From Leptodontidium sp. MPI-SDFR-AT-0119 (taxonomy: Eukaryota > Ascomycota > Leotiomycetes > Helotiales > Leptodontidiaceae), in contig JAHLEZ010000025.1 in the NCBI GenBank assembly GCA_020726505.1, positions 434,001 through 498,000 of the forward strand: a stretch of DNA of 64,000 bases, in the 5' to 3' direction. This document shows, one piece after another, positions 53,831 through 64,000 of this stretch (within the stretch, counting starts at the first letter, position 1; every line of letters starts with the position of its first letter). The notes under the pieces are model-generated. The model saw nothing but the letters and a program-made list of their open reading frames with translations, had not been told where the DNA came from and ran no database searches. The position numbers and the translations under genes are program-made.

Positions 53831-53941
53831 ACAGCCACTCACAGACTTACAGTCGTAAACAGTTACTTACAGATCCCCGGAACTAAACTGACTCCCAGAA
53901 CTGAGGATTCTCAGTATAGGGGAGTGTCAGAATAAGCGCAA

Positions 53942-54325
53942 GTGTATCAACCTGAATTAGGGTTACTAGAAGTCTATCACAAGTCTGCACTCAACAAACA
54001 ATCGCCCAACGTCAAGCGTCAACAGCGACCTCGTGTCTACTATGACCTACCTTATCCACAAGTTTCGGAAGAGATAAGGACACAAGAATATGAGACAACT
54101 GCTTCATTTATGAGAGAAAATCAGGCGCTTGGGGAGGAACTTGCACTCCACCAGAAGGAATGGAATGGGTCAATCATTATAGCAAATGAAGCCCTACAGT
54201 CTATCACAACTATCAGAAAGAGTCTCATCACGGTTGATATAAAGGCGGCAGATGCAGAGAAAGACTGGTTGGTATTCTGGGGGATCTATAAAGAGTCTAT
54301 AGGAGAGCATCGACCCTGGATCTGA
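53942..54325 (+). CDS. Hypothetical helical protein fragment
   Basis: Open frame of 127 codons without an ATG at its start (first Met well inside, in ASFMRENQALGEELALHQKE). It reads like a real helical or coiled-coil protein (YYDLPYPQVSEEIRTQEYE, RKSLITVDIKAADAEKDW) and ends in TGA at 54323. Probably an exon or remnant of a gene lost upstream. No family recognised. Confidence 0.35.
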   Translation: MYQPELGLLEVYHKSALNKQSPNVKRQQRPRVYYDLPYPQVSEEIRTQEYETTASFMRENQALGEELALHQKEWNGSIIIANEALQSITTIRKSLITVDIKAADAEKDWLVFWGIYKESIGEHRPWI

Positions 54326-54654
54326 GATGCATCGTCGGCTGAGAACTCGAACCCGCTATAGTCCAAATATGATTCCGAGTACGACTCTGGGGCTTGCGCC
54401 GCCAGGGGAGTGCAAAGGGGTTGCGTGGGATTCGATGAGGCGATAAAAGGTGCTGGAAGCTGAGCGGCATTCGGTCCTTGATATGTTTTCTGAGGGTTGG
54501 AGAATATCGGTGGTGGGACGCATGTTGGCTGAGCTGGGGAGGGGGAGGGTTGGAGGCCTGCGGTTGAGATGAAGCGCCGTTTCGATGGCCGCGAGTTCGA
54601 CGGCTGCAACGCCATTCCCAGAACACCTCTGCCAATAACCTCGAACCTTTCCAT
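54286..54654 (-). CDS. Possible Pro/Ser-rich hypothetical protein
   Basis: 122-codon minus-strand frame starting at ATG 54654 (MERFEVIGRGVLGMALQPSN) and rich in Pro, Ser and Gln (SPSPAQPTCVPPPIFSNPQK). It overlaps the end of the plus-strand frame by about 40 bp. Composition is protein-like but low complexity, so a chance frame cannot be ruled out. Confidence 0.25.
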   Translation of the reverse strand: MERFEVIGRGVLGMALQPSNSRPSKRRFISTAGLQPSPSPAQPTCVPPPIFSNPQKTYQGPNAAQLPAPFIASSNPTQPLCTPLAAQAPESYSESYLDYSGFEFSADDASQIQGRCSPIDSL

Positions 54655-54800
54655 AGTACCAACTATCGTTGCAATACCCTCATCGATTGTCCTAGATCAA
54701 ATTGTCAAAGAGGAGATATTTTAATATGAAGAAAGGAGAGGCACTTCTTGATATGTGCTTCCCTACTCTTAGAATTAGTCAATCTTCATTGGCGATAGCA

Positions 54801-56715
54801 ATGTCTTCTGATGTAACGCAGCTTTTGAATCGAATAGGGCTCTCCCTCTACCAAGAACGGCTCGCGGACAATGGATTTGACTCTTTGGAGTGCTTATACG
54901 GCATCACCGAACATGATTTGGAGACTCTCAATATCGAGCGTGGAGACCGCAGGACACTACAGCAGGAGCTGCGAAGACGTGAAGCGCAAAACAGCAGCAG
55001 AGATCTAGCGGATTCATCGGCCAGTTTGCTATCGAATATCACTCCTTGCACCGAAGCATCTGCCACTGTCAGTAATGACGAGTCCGCTGTAGTTCTTAGC
55101 CATCCGGAACTCAAACCCACAAGGTGCTCTGAGCTCTTTCAGTGCCAGAGAACCATGCATGATTCTCTGATAGAAGGACTACATCCAGAGGCCTGGGGTG
55201 ACCTTAAAAATCCGAGCGACAGCTTTACTCCAACGATTATCCTCCACAAGAAACGACCATCCATAACACCATGTCTCTCCTCGAATGTCCATAGGCGTGC
55301 GTGCGGCGATACAGAACAAGGACGGAGTCAAAGCAATGGAAGTACAGGAGGGCATTTGATAGGAAGGCAGCTAGAAAGTGGTCCGCTTTGATGTGCTCGT
55401 TGCATCGCCGAATGTTAACAATATCAGACATTATATATAGTTGTCATCTCTTCTATATCAAATGGCCACTGCGTTATCTTTTGGGTCAACAATAGCACAG
55501 GAGGTATGGCCGTTGTCGAAGACCTTTCTACTAATAGTACTGCCGTTAATAGAGTCGGAACAACTTGCTGGAATTGCGGGACAACGATGAGGTCAGGGTC
55601 GGAGGCTCACTTCCTCTTGCGCTACTCGACTCACATACTCCAAGATTCGAGCTGCACTATATAATAAGGGATGCGGTAGGGAAGGGTCATTTCGCTACTG
55701 TTCGCTCATATACTGAAAGAGCTACTAAGGTTGTATACGCTGTGAAAATTGTCAAGAAAGACGACAAGGCTTCCATTAAAGAATTGGCGTTACGACGAGA
55801 AATTGGGCTATTAATGAGCGTTTGTCACCCGGGTATAATTCTTCTCCGGGATGTTTTTGAAGATCCTGGTAATATACTTCTCGTGTTGGAGTTTGCGTTT
55901 GAAGGAGAATTGTTTCGCCATATTATTACGGGTGGGAAGCTAGCAGAAGACGTCGGTCGTAAGATTGCCGTCCAAATACTCCAGGCCTTACAGTATTTGG
56001 CAAGTACTACATGCGATTATGTCGGACAATTTCAAGAACGCATAGGCTGACCGGTCTTAGCACAAAAGACATATTACTCACCGGGACATTAAGCTGGAAA
56101 ACATATTGGTTATGGATAAGAGCTATCGCGTGAAGCTGGCGGACTTTGGGTTAGCTAAGGTCATTGGTGAGCACGTAACTTATATACCACCGGGCTGTAA
56201 GGCGCTTTTCGTGAGCTACTTTTTCCAGACAGCTAATACGGGACAGCTTTGGAACACCTAGCTGTGCGGCAATAGTTAAACCTTCGTCCGTTTTATTGTG
56301 GCTGCTAATAGTGACCAGATGTGCCTCTAGAAATCCTCGAACAGTCTGGCCGTCGGAAGTACACCAGTTCAGTGGACATCTAGTCACTAGGAGTCGTCTT
56401 ATACATCTGCCTTTGTGGCTCCCCACCGTTCTCGGACGACCTCCGTACTAATGGGAACCCTTATGGCCTGTCTAACCAGATCAGACTGGGCCGTTTCGAT
56501 TACCCTTCTCCGTACTGGGACATCAAAGACCCCGCCTTGGAATTCCTCGACAAAATGCCGACAGTTAATGTTGCAACTCGCATCAAGGTTGACGAAGCCA
56601 TACTTCATGGATCTCCGGCCTGGAGGGCAGTATTCTTTCGGATTTGCATGCGTCTGGCACAAGCCGGCCATTTTTCCTCACACGAAAATCAGCCCAATAT
56701 CGTACTTTGCTGACT
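54801..56715 (+). pseudogene. SAM-FHA-Ser/Thr protein kinase, decayed
   Basis: Domain order can be followed. SAM: 54801-55000 (MSSDVTQLLNRIGLSLYQER, DSLECLYGITEHDLETLNIE). FHA: 55346-55620 (GGHLIGRQLES, then SISNGHCVIFWVNNSTGG and VVEDLSTNSTAVNRVG, the S-x-x-H and T-N motifs). Kinase: 55634-56570 (DAVGKGHFATV Gly loop, VYAVKIVKK with the ATP-binding Lys, ITHRDIKLENIL catalytic loop, KLADFGLAKVIG). The C-lobe has GRRKYTSSVDI-stop-SLG, PPFSDDLRT and RFDYPSPYWD. An intron at 56000-56060 starts with GCAAGT, a GC-AG type. Breaks: loss of frame within the FHA domain (about 55391 and 55560), and TAG 56381 where DIWSLG is expected (TGG to TAG). Resembles Rad53/CHK2-class FHA kinases, with an unusual extra SAM domain. 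Not translatable as one protein. Confidence 0.78.
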
Positions 56716-56999
56716 GAGGCTTTTCATGTCGACCAGTGATACAAGCCGGCGAGAATTTGGCCTCAACACCCTCGGCAGGACCTCACTGTTATACTGTAGA
56801 CTACTGTTTGAGAGCGGTTTGATTGTATCGAGACATTACAGTATCCATAGGTCTTGTGGCGCCCTATTCACTGCATAGACAGGCGATGCGAAACTTTTCT
56901 ATAAGTTAAACGTTCTCAAATTAATGTTTAACTAAGCAAAGTGTGCTTCTATTTCGAGATGAGGTGCCGCTGGTAACAAGAGAATATTAACATTTGTGA

Positions 57000-58020
57000 T
57001 GATTCAGATTCGCGGGTTTAGTATGATTTGAGGACGGGTGTGTCCGCAAGTTAATGGGTAAGTCACTGTGGCACTCCGTTGAGGATAGTCGATACATAAG
57101 GCGCATTAATATATGAAGATGATTAACAGAGTCTTGTAATACTTCTTGCCTAGAGAAGGACCTCAAGCCTAAACACTGATCTTCCCTTGTTCCTGCCTCC
57201 TTCGCCTTCTCGCATCCGGCCTCAAGGGAGCCGCTTGAAGCTTGTCCCCTTTGCTTGCAATCTCTCAAACTTTCTCCTTCGGTCGATTCGCGAAATTCCC
57301 TTGGTTTGTGTTCCCAGAGGAAGTGGTAGTGATTCAGCGGTCCCCTAGGGACGCCAGCTTGGACACCTTTACTTTGAATGGGGTTTATAAGCGGAGTTCA
57401 AGAACCGGACCAGTCTCTGCTATTTCGATTGATAATCTCTCCGGCCTTTAGCAACGCGCTAACAGGATCCAAGTCGTGGCCATCGGCTGACCTTGAAAAC
57501 ACGAACTCTTGGGTTCGGCAGTCGGTGGGGTCGCCTTGAGCAGCCTTCTGGGGAGCTGCTCTAAGGTAGCCACGAATGGGTGGTATCGACGCAGGGAAAT
57601 CCACAATAGCACGGATACCTGTTACCTTAAGTTAGTGTTTTAACTTAACGAAGGAGAGAACAACGCCGCTTCTAAGAAACTAGGACACAGAAAATTTCCA
57701 ACCTACTCTCTGCGGATTGCTAGGTGCCAAGCAAGGTTAATTGTGGCGATGGAGATGGAGGTCTTAGGGAAGGCAGTCGATTTTCTAATATGTGAGACGA
57801 CTGCTGGGAATAACGAAACAGAGTCGGTAGAGCACGCTCGAGAGGTAGCTTTACTAGTGTTCGGAGTGTTTAGAGTGCCGGAGATCCTGTGCTCACCCAA
57901 GACGCAGACGATCTATTCTTTGAGTCTGATGTTAATAAAGGAGGCAGATGACTCTAGCCTGGAAGGTGGCTATGCTACTGTGAGTTAGTAAGGTTAGGAG
58001 AGTCTGTTACAGGTTCCCCC
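57000..58020 (-). pseudogene. Unrecognised minus-strand coding remnants, perhaps the 3' part of the SAM-HMG gene
   Basis: Protein-like minus-strand pieces lie in series: SVSLFPAVVSHIRKSTAFPK and SISIATINLAWHLAIRRE (57900-57703), then after an intron-like gap DFPASIPPIRGYLRAAPQKA and FVFSRSADGHDLDPVSALLK (57604-57398). A further charged segment follows (57268-57000). A competing plus-strand frame (57743-57988) is less convincing. Their place directly downstream of the SAM-HMG gene on the same strand suggests one longer gene (inference). Family not recognised. Confidence 0.35.
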
Positions 58021-58027
58021 GTGTAGC

Positions 58028-59083
58028 CTAAACGCCTGTCACCGACACTTTCTGTTCGAGGAAGCTGTTAAAGAGAGCCCGGGCCATCTCCCCAACAGAG
58101 TACTTGACAAGTCCTACCAAGAATGGAGTCGTGATATCTGGGGAGCACCATTGGAGAAGTTGCCGTAGGCGAGCCTTGGTCCGCAAGAGCGATGTTGGTT
58201 TTTCGCTTGACCGATACTTGAAGGGTCGGCTGGCTATTAGCCGAGTACCACTGACCGGAATTCGCAGCAGACGACTCAACAGGCATGCGATTATTCGGGG
58301 TATTACCTTCGGACTGACTCATGGTACTGCTGCTAATGCCGACGTTAGCAGTGTTTATATGTGCCTCAAGTTTTAGTCGTTTAACAGCCTTGGAGTCGTT
58401 CGCTGAAAATGGTGAGCATTTTTGTCCTGCTTTTACTGGAGTACATCCCTGATATACCTTGTTGGGGCGCTGAGTGCCTAGCCTTGAATTCGGCGAGGTA
58501 TCGTAAATATTCCTTATAACTATCCGTCTTCTTATACTCTGCAAGTTCGTTGTTATATCTCTCTTTGGCTAAGAATGCTTGTTGGTCGAATGGCTCCTTC
58601 TCGGCGGGCGAAAGATTTCGCTAATTTTCACCTACTAGCTTGGCTATCTCGGTGAAAGATAAATTCCTCCCCTTAAGTTCTTCGCGTATTTGGTTCGAAA
58701 ACATCACGTAGGCGGAGGGCGGCCTTTTAGGGGCATTTTCGCCGGGCTTTGGATGCCGTCTATACTTTCGTTTCGCCCGATGTAATGCGCCACTTCTGTT
58801 CTTGTTTTCGGCCTTTACACTATCCGCGTTCTGTTCCCCCCGACTCTCTGTCATCGCTTGGCGTCTTTCGAGGAGATCCGAGAGCGCGGTCTGATGGCAG
58901 TCCCCTGGAATTGGCAATTTTCCGTTGAAGTTTTCTCCGATAGCCCAGCTTAACACCCAAGGTATCAAAATCTGACTCGGTGATATCAAGTATTGTTTCC
59001 CATGTATTAAAACCTTGCTCGAGGAAGTTGTAGAGGTAGTGAGAGATACTTAACTCCGTAAAGATATCCCCCAATTCAGTCAT
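58028..59083 (-). pseudogene. SAM-HMG box protein, decayed
   Basis: Starts at ATG 59083 (MTELGDIFTELSISHYLYNF), a SAM domain (WETILDITESDFDTLGVKLG, RRKLQRKIANSRG), then a Ser-rich linker. A frame change near 58820 leads to an HMG box: KRKYRRHPKPGENAPKRPPS, AYVMFSNQIREELKGRNLSF, TEIAKLVGEN-stop-RNLSPA and KEPFDQQAFLAKERYNNELA. The stop (TAG, 58623-58621) stands where HMG boxes have Trp (W-x-x-L/M-S), so TGG to TAG. A 55-bp intron (58457-58403) then leads to SKAVKRLKLEAHINTANVGI and a Ser/Thr/Asn-rich tail, followed after another frame change by PFLVGLVKYSVGEMARALFN. HMG-box proteins bind DNA in the nucleus. A Tc1/mariner element lies 29 bp upstream of the ATG, so the promoter is displaced too. 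Confidence 0.8.
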
Positions 59084-59111
59084 ATAGTAGGTAGCGTCTT
59101 GATATCGACTA

Positions 59112-62100
59112 CAGTCGGACCGCTTCAAACACGACAATTTTGAGAATTAACTATTAAAATATATCTATCTAATCTATATTATGCACCTAATTGCTAGCGT
59201 TCTAATAGACCCACTTTCATCCCGATCGGGCTAGTACACGAATTTAGGTACTTATAAAAGGCGGGTCTTGGCGTGCCAAGAGGGGTTCAAAATATTTTAA
59301 GAATTTTCTTTTTTTAAATATATATTTTAAAAAACTTATAGTAAATATTTTCTAAAACTTTTTACTTCTAAATTCCTTAATAATAGTAATACAGCTTTTA
59401 ATCAAGAAAAATATACTAAAATATTAATAGATACTAGTGAAATAAGATTAATATATATTTTGTAATTATGTTTTTAATAAAAATAATTCAAACTTATTAT
59501 TTCTTATATAAATCACTTATATATTAACACTTATTAACTACTAATAAGTAAAGAGTATATTATATAATAATGCAGCTTAGTTATTAGTGTTAAATATAAT
59601 TATAAAGTAATATCTTTAGAAAGAGAGGTCTTAGACTCGGATTCTAATTATTATTTTTTGTAAAGCACTTTTATAACTACTAAGCTAGCTACCGCGCTAG
59701 TAATTAAGTACAAAATCCAACTAATCAAGCTAAAATTCTCGCTAAATAGCAAGTAGTAGGCTTTTTTGGAGGCCAAGAAAGAATCGGGTTACAATTCTTT
59801 TTAGCTTCACCAGAGCACTTAGCTTTAGGGCATTTTTTACCTATTTAAGTTAGCTACTATACTATTAATATTATATTTAAAAGAGTTACTTACCAATTGG
59901 TAAACAACCTCTTTTAGCAAGAATTGCTTTAAGTCCCTTCGGGACTTCTTCAATTATAGTTTTCTTGACTCCCTTCTTATTAAGGTGGCCTTCAATTGCC
60001 ACCTTAATAGTCTTTTCAACCTTATAATTCAGGTCTTGAGGTGTACCAACCAATCCACGAGCTTGTTTAGCCTCGCTAATATCAGGAGGAAATAAGGTAC
60101 TCTAAAGAATTAAGTTAATAAACTCTCAATTAGGAAAGTATAACTAACCTTTTGAGGTAAAGGAGCTCCTCCTTCTCCAAGATTCATAGCAAAAGCGTTT
60201 AAAGCTCCGTCTCCTTTACTAGCGTGAGCACTTAATTGGTCGAATATAAAGACAGCTATCTATTATAAGAGTTAGTTAAGTCTTTTTAAGTTAAATCTTT
60301 TTAAAGTTATTAAACTTACCTTATTCGGGTGCTTTTCTTCGAATATATCAATCGCTCGCTCGACCTGATTAAGTAACTGTCTTGTATCCTAATAAGGAGT
60401 CTTTTACGGCCCACCGGGATAAATAATCTCCCGAGCGTCTTTTTGACCAATTATAAGCCTTCCTTTAAGGCTTATAAAGTCACTTACGTGAATAAGACCC
60501 CCTTTACTTTTTAAAGGCATCTTTTGTTAATTTTCGTCTAGCCAGATTCGATTAGAGTACTCTTTAACGTGAAAGCAACTCTCGTCGTGGTAGTATAAGA
60601 CGTGCTCCTTCTTTCCAAAGGGTAGGTCAGGTGTAATAGGTTATAATACCCTATTAGCGTCTTCTTCGTAATTCGTAGTAAGAGATTAGTAGTAAGCTAT
60701 TTAAGGTAAGAATTCCTATTTAAATTAGTTAATAAATATATTTTTAAAAGAGATATATAACTAACCTTTTGACGATATTCGATTACGTCAGCTCTCTCGT
60801 GGCCGTCGACGTAAACTCCTTTCTTTTCTTCAGTAGCGTAAAATCCGAGTCGATTTAACCACTTATAAGTCGCTGTTTTACCTAGAGGTTTCCACTCTCT
60901 AGGTTTTTTACCGGGTTTTTTGCGTGTACCGGTAGTTAAGCCAAGAAGTGGCTTTTTAGCCTTTTTGGCGCTAGCAAGTAAGCGAGGCATAATTTCCGTA
61001 TTAATAGCGTATCGGAACTTCTTCGGGGTAACAGTAGCGAGCTTTTAAGCTAATAGCCAAGCTCGGCAAGCTTGAAATACGTCTTCGTTGTCTAAATAAG
61101 ACCGATTTGAGCGTTTACCCTCCTCGAGTCTCAATAGGCAAGTATCCGTATGCCTTATAAAAAAGAAATAGAGCTCTAATTTTGCGGGCAAGAGTTTTTC
61201 CGTCGGCGGTAAGATGATTACTCTTTACAACAAGAAGAGAAGCTTCAATTCGACCTCTACGAGGACTCTTTTTTAAGAGGTTTTGGACGTATTATTAAAT
61301 AAGCGAGTATTCGAAGCGTAAGCGAGGTAGAATAATAAGGTTCTTGTTATTGATTTGTTGCTTAATTAAGTCTAGTACCTCTCTATAAGTCCTTGGCGTT
61401 AAAGAAGCTTCTAAAGAGGTATTAATAGCGTCGCCAATCAGAGAGTCTAATAAGAGCTCGTTTCGTCCGCTATTGATAAACTCTATATCGTTCAAATCGT
61501 CTAACTCAATAGAGTTATCTTTAGCCTCAAATTCAGCCTCTATTAGAGCGTCGAATTCAGAATCTTCGTCGTCGCTAGAATCGATATCTTCGAATATATC
61601 TTCTTCTTCTTCTAAAGGTAAGTGAGGTTTTGGCGTAAAGAAAGAAGTAAGAGGTTGTTGCTTATTTTGCGTAATATTCGAAGGCTTTTGTGAAGGCTTT
61701 TGAAGAGAGGTTTGTCGAATTAACTCTCTTTGAGAGTTTCTAGCTCTTCTACAAGTAGAACGAGATTTGTTTGTAAGAGGCGTCAATTTGCTCTTATACG
61801 GGCCTTTGGAAGCTACTTTATAAGTTAGTTAATTATATATTAAAAGGGATTTAATACGTACTAAGAGTTGGCGTATTAATTACTTTTTTAGAAGGTATAC
61901 TCAAATTACCCTCTGAATCGATAACTAACTAAATAAAGAACTTAGAGCGTTTAAACTCTTCGGGTAATTCATTCTCAGCATCTGATTCGTCAATATCCTC
62001 CCTGTCTAGCCTATCCGGGCCTAGCTCATTAAGATCTTGATCTAAATACTCGTTGTTACAAGTAATATCATCTTCTTCTTCACTCTCACTCTCTTCTTCA

Positions 62101-62800
62101 TTCTCTGATTCGTTTATTACCCGAGCTCGCATATCGTTCTCACTCTCTAATTCGTCGATTTGACTACTATTAAAAGCAGTAGGCGTAGAAGTAATAAGCT
62201 TTACAGGCCGTAAGGGTAAGGGAAGTGTTATAGAAACTAAAGATTCCGGTGTTTTTTGACGAGGCCGCTTTGTGATTGGCCTAATAGGCGAATTAGGGGG
62301 TGATTTTGCTAGCGTAGCGCTTCGATTTCGCTTAGAAGGAGCCATATTAGCTCTTACAAAAGTGTGGTTGTTGTGGTGTGTAAAGGAATAAGAAATATAA
62401 GGTAGGTTTAACGTTAAAGTAAAAGATATTTTAACTCGCTTAATTATTAAGCAAGAACTTTTCATAATTAGTTAATATTAAAAAGTCAACATTTTAAAAA
62501 GTTTTCTAACTTAAAATACGTGCACGGTTAAGCGGAGTAAAATGCACTTATTAGATTTTTTTTATAGGTCCTAATTAAAAAGTTATTCTTTATTTAAGTT
62601 AAGTCTTGGCAAAGGGGTTCAAAAGTTTTCAAATTCCGCCAAGACTTGACTTGAATAAAGAATAACTTTTTAATTACATAGTAAAATAAAAAAAGCTAAG
62701 AGGCTATATACAGTTATTTAATAAAGCTCATCTTTTAAATTAAACAGAATTTAATTTTATTAGCGTCTGAATTTTTGTCGTGTTTGAAGCGGTCCGACTG
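59112..62800 (-). mobile_element. Large Tc1/mariner-type transposon, copy 2
   Basis: 3,689 bp. Left terminus CAGTCGGACCGCTTCAAACA and right terminus TGTTTGAAGCGGTCCGACTG are perfect complements, with TA on both sides (59110-59111, 62801-62802). The minus-strand transposase starts at ATG 62345 (MAPSKRNRSATLAKSPPNSP), continues in 62345-61929 and 61786-61295, and has a conserved catalytic region near 60620-60500 (YHDESCFHVKEYS, then MPLKSKGGLIHVSDFISLKG) and near 60240 (FDQLSAHASKGDGALNAFAM). Several stops and frame breaks remain, but it is better preserved than copy 1 (34.2 kb). Size is large for Tc1/mariner because of the acidic N-terminal extension (EEESESEEEDDI). The element lies in the 5' region of the SAM-HMG gene. 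Confidence 0.88.
62572..62676. repeat. 39-bp inverted repeat (hairpin) inside mariner copy 2
   Basis: Arms 62572-62610 and 62638-62676 are complementary over 39 bases, with only two differences (T against C positions), separated by a 27-nt loop. It lies about 125 bp inside the right end, near where the 5' end of the transposase gene is regulated. Confidence 0.85.
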
Positions 62801-62802
62801 TA

Positions 62803-63829
62803 GGGCTTTAAGAATTCTAAAGAATAACACAATTCAAAGCCACTCCTCTTATGGTATCCCCAAACTATAGACGTCAGATTGGGTTTTGGGTGTGTTTTTC
62901 GTGAAGAAGCATCGATGCTTGCAGGGGTCGAATGTTTGAGGTGCTTACTGTCAAGCTTGATCGGGGTGTATCCGGTCCATAAGGGAAGTGGCCATTTTTC
63001 GTTAAAGTCAGCTTAAAGATTCAGGTGCAGGATTTATCGAGTCCAATGGCAATTCATGATACGATCGCGATTCAGCTACTAAAGCTGGATCTTAGGCACA
63101 CTAATGTAGGTGTTTGATGGAGAGTAACAGTAGGGGGATTATTACCCCCAAAACCAAGCGGTGGAGGAGGTGGGATTTTAGAGGGCTCAGGTGAAGATCG
63201 TCTGGGTTGGAGGGTGATGAGGGTCTGTCTAAAGGACAAGAAGAGGCGTCTTGGCGGATCGAGATCTGTAAACGGCAAAGTATTCATGATTCGCGAAAAT
63301 GTTGACAGGTGTGCGGGGTAGGCAGAACGTGTCGAATGTCATGTACGCATGGGGAGTAGATCAACATAATAAAGAGAATCGAGAGCCGTTCATGCCTGAA
63401 TGTATGTTTCAAAAGGAAGAATGGAGTGGAGGGTGATGTCGCTGACTGACAAAAGGCCATAAGGATGGATGGGTCGTGGGAAAATCAGGCGGCCTTGAAC
63501 GATGACGACACAACCAATCACTGGCTAGCTATTAGGGCGCCCTGTCCATGGCCAATTTGTCCGTACGATTGATAGCTGGAACGCGTGCAATCACTCGATC
63601 CCCGATCGATTTCGGATTCGGAATTCTGGGAGGGCTCCGATTGAATGTTCAACAATACCAGTACAGAAATGAAGACCTGAAAAAAGCGTAAAAAGTAACG
63701 GTACTCTCCACTCATTACGATGCTCTCCTTACCTCTTACATCAAATGTAAACCGCCGTCATACGTTATGGATCTCCTGCCATCGGATCATCTTGCTTTCC
63801 CTGAACACCCACACACAAACCATCCAAAT
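62803..63829. other. Intergenic / 3' region of the histidine kinase
   Basis: No gene recognised between the mariner element and the kinase end. Frames at 63287-63072 and 63715-63518 on the minus strand (Pro-rich; hydrophobic) look like chance or UTR. Confidence 0.35.
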
Positions 63830-64000
63830 TCAATGGTTTGCACAAGTGCCGAATACGCACTTGGAGATTATTCGGATTAAGTGGCTCTGGTTGAGAGGCT
63901 TGGATAGATAGTCGTCCATGTCGGCTTGTATGCACTTCTCTCGATCTCCTAGCATGGCATGGGCAGTGAGTGCGATAATCGGGATTCGTTGAGTGCCTTG
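63830..64000 (-). CDS. NIK1/OS-1-like hybrid histidine kinase, C-terminal receiver (5' part outside window)
   Basis: 57 codons ending at TGA 63832-63830, open to the window edge. They read [40 protein letters not shown] and RIISKCV. This is the last beta strand and helix of a response-regulator receiver with the conserved Thr (ALTAH) and Lys (SKPL). The phrase is characteristic of group III hybrid kinases that control the HOG osmotic pathway and fungicide response. The short tail after ISKCV differs from what I recall for that group, so an intron could start at GTATTC. The phosphoacceptor Asp is outside the window. This is a separate gene from the dead histidine kinase at 38.6-44.1 kb. Confidence 0.8.
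   Translation of the reverse strand, partial: QGTQRIPIIALTAHAMLGDREKCIQADMDDYLSKPLNQSHLIRIISKCVFGTCANH

Noticed and set aside
62803..63829. Minus-strand frames as kinase exons
   Set aside because: No receiver or kinase similarity; they lie downstream of the kinase stop codon.
1..64000. CRISPR arrays, bacterial operons, tRNA or rRNA genes
   Set aside because: The tandem repeats seen are not CRISPR-like, gene structure is eukaryotic, and I found no convincing tRNA or rRNA by eye.

Overview
This window is filamentous-ascomycete nuclear DNA. Genes carry short GT-AG introns of about 50-65 bp, and the families are typical of Pezizomycotina: a TRI12-like MFS pump, HET and NACHT/ankyrin proteins, hybrid histidine kinases and fungal hAT, Pogo, Tc1/mariner, piggyBac-like and Tad-like elements. 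Many genes look closest to Leotiomycetes families, but that placement is from memory and is an inference. GC-balanced gene blocks alternate with very AT-rich stretches (about 10.2-13.2, 33.4-43.3, 45.1-47.2 and 59.1-62.8 kb). Those stretches hold transposons full of TA-type stops, the pattern expected of repeat-induced point mutation (RIP).

Layout. 0-5.7 kb: the 3' end of an FAD monooxygenase, an MFS exporter and a secreted amidohydrolase-2 enzyme, a possible small metabolic cluster. 6.7-7.4 kb: an unrecognised gene. 8.7-13.5 kb: a membrane/coiled-coil protein gene cut by a hAT element with a perfect 8-bp target duplication. 14.4-16 kb: a decayed gene. 16.2-17.4 kb: a MITE and tandem repeats. 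17.65-18.41 kb: an intact three-exon gene for an 8-cysteine secreted protein (effector-like). 19.7-22.8 kb: a NACHT-ankyrin receptor with nearly identical 105-nt ankyrin repeats and a 10-bp deletion. 23.5-27.4 kb: a drug-efflux MFS pseudogene split by a piggyBac-like element. 27.7-28.9 kb: a tail-anchored protein of unknown function. 30.9-32.6 kb: a HET pseudogene.

34.2-38.2 kb and 59.1-62.8 kb hold two diverged copies of one large Tc1/mariner-type family. 38.6-44.1 kb is a hybrid histidine kinase pseudogene interrupted by an intron-rich hAT. 44.75 kb: a small Gly-rich gene with one stop. 45.1-47.2 kb: a Pogo/Fot1 element. 47.5-48.6 kb: a LINE fragment split by a MITE. 48.8-52.1 kb: small housekeeping-like genes and a frameshifted nitroreductase. 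52.2-53.8 kb: a NACHT pseudogene. 54.8-59.1 kb: two convergent decayed genes, SAM-FHA-Ser/Thr kinase and SAM-HMG box. The window ends in the C-terminal receiver of a NIK1/OS-1-like histidine kinase.

Overall it reads as an accessory, transposon-rich region in which recognition and signalling genes (two NACHT, one HET, one histidine kinase, one SAM kinase, one SAM-HMG factor) are being disabled by insertion, RIP-like C-to-T/G-to-A changes and small indels, while a few genes (secreted protein, MFS, amidohydrolase, tail-anchored protein, small mitochondrial-type protein) stay intact. A three-copy MITE-like family with G/C-run ends and the convergent SAM-gene pair are the least familiar items.
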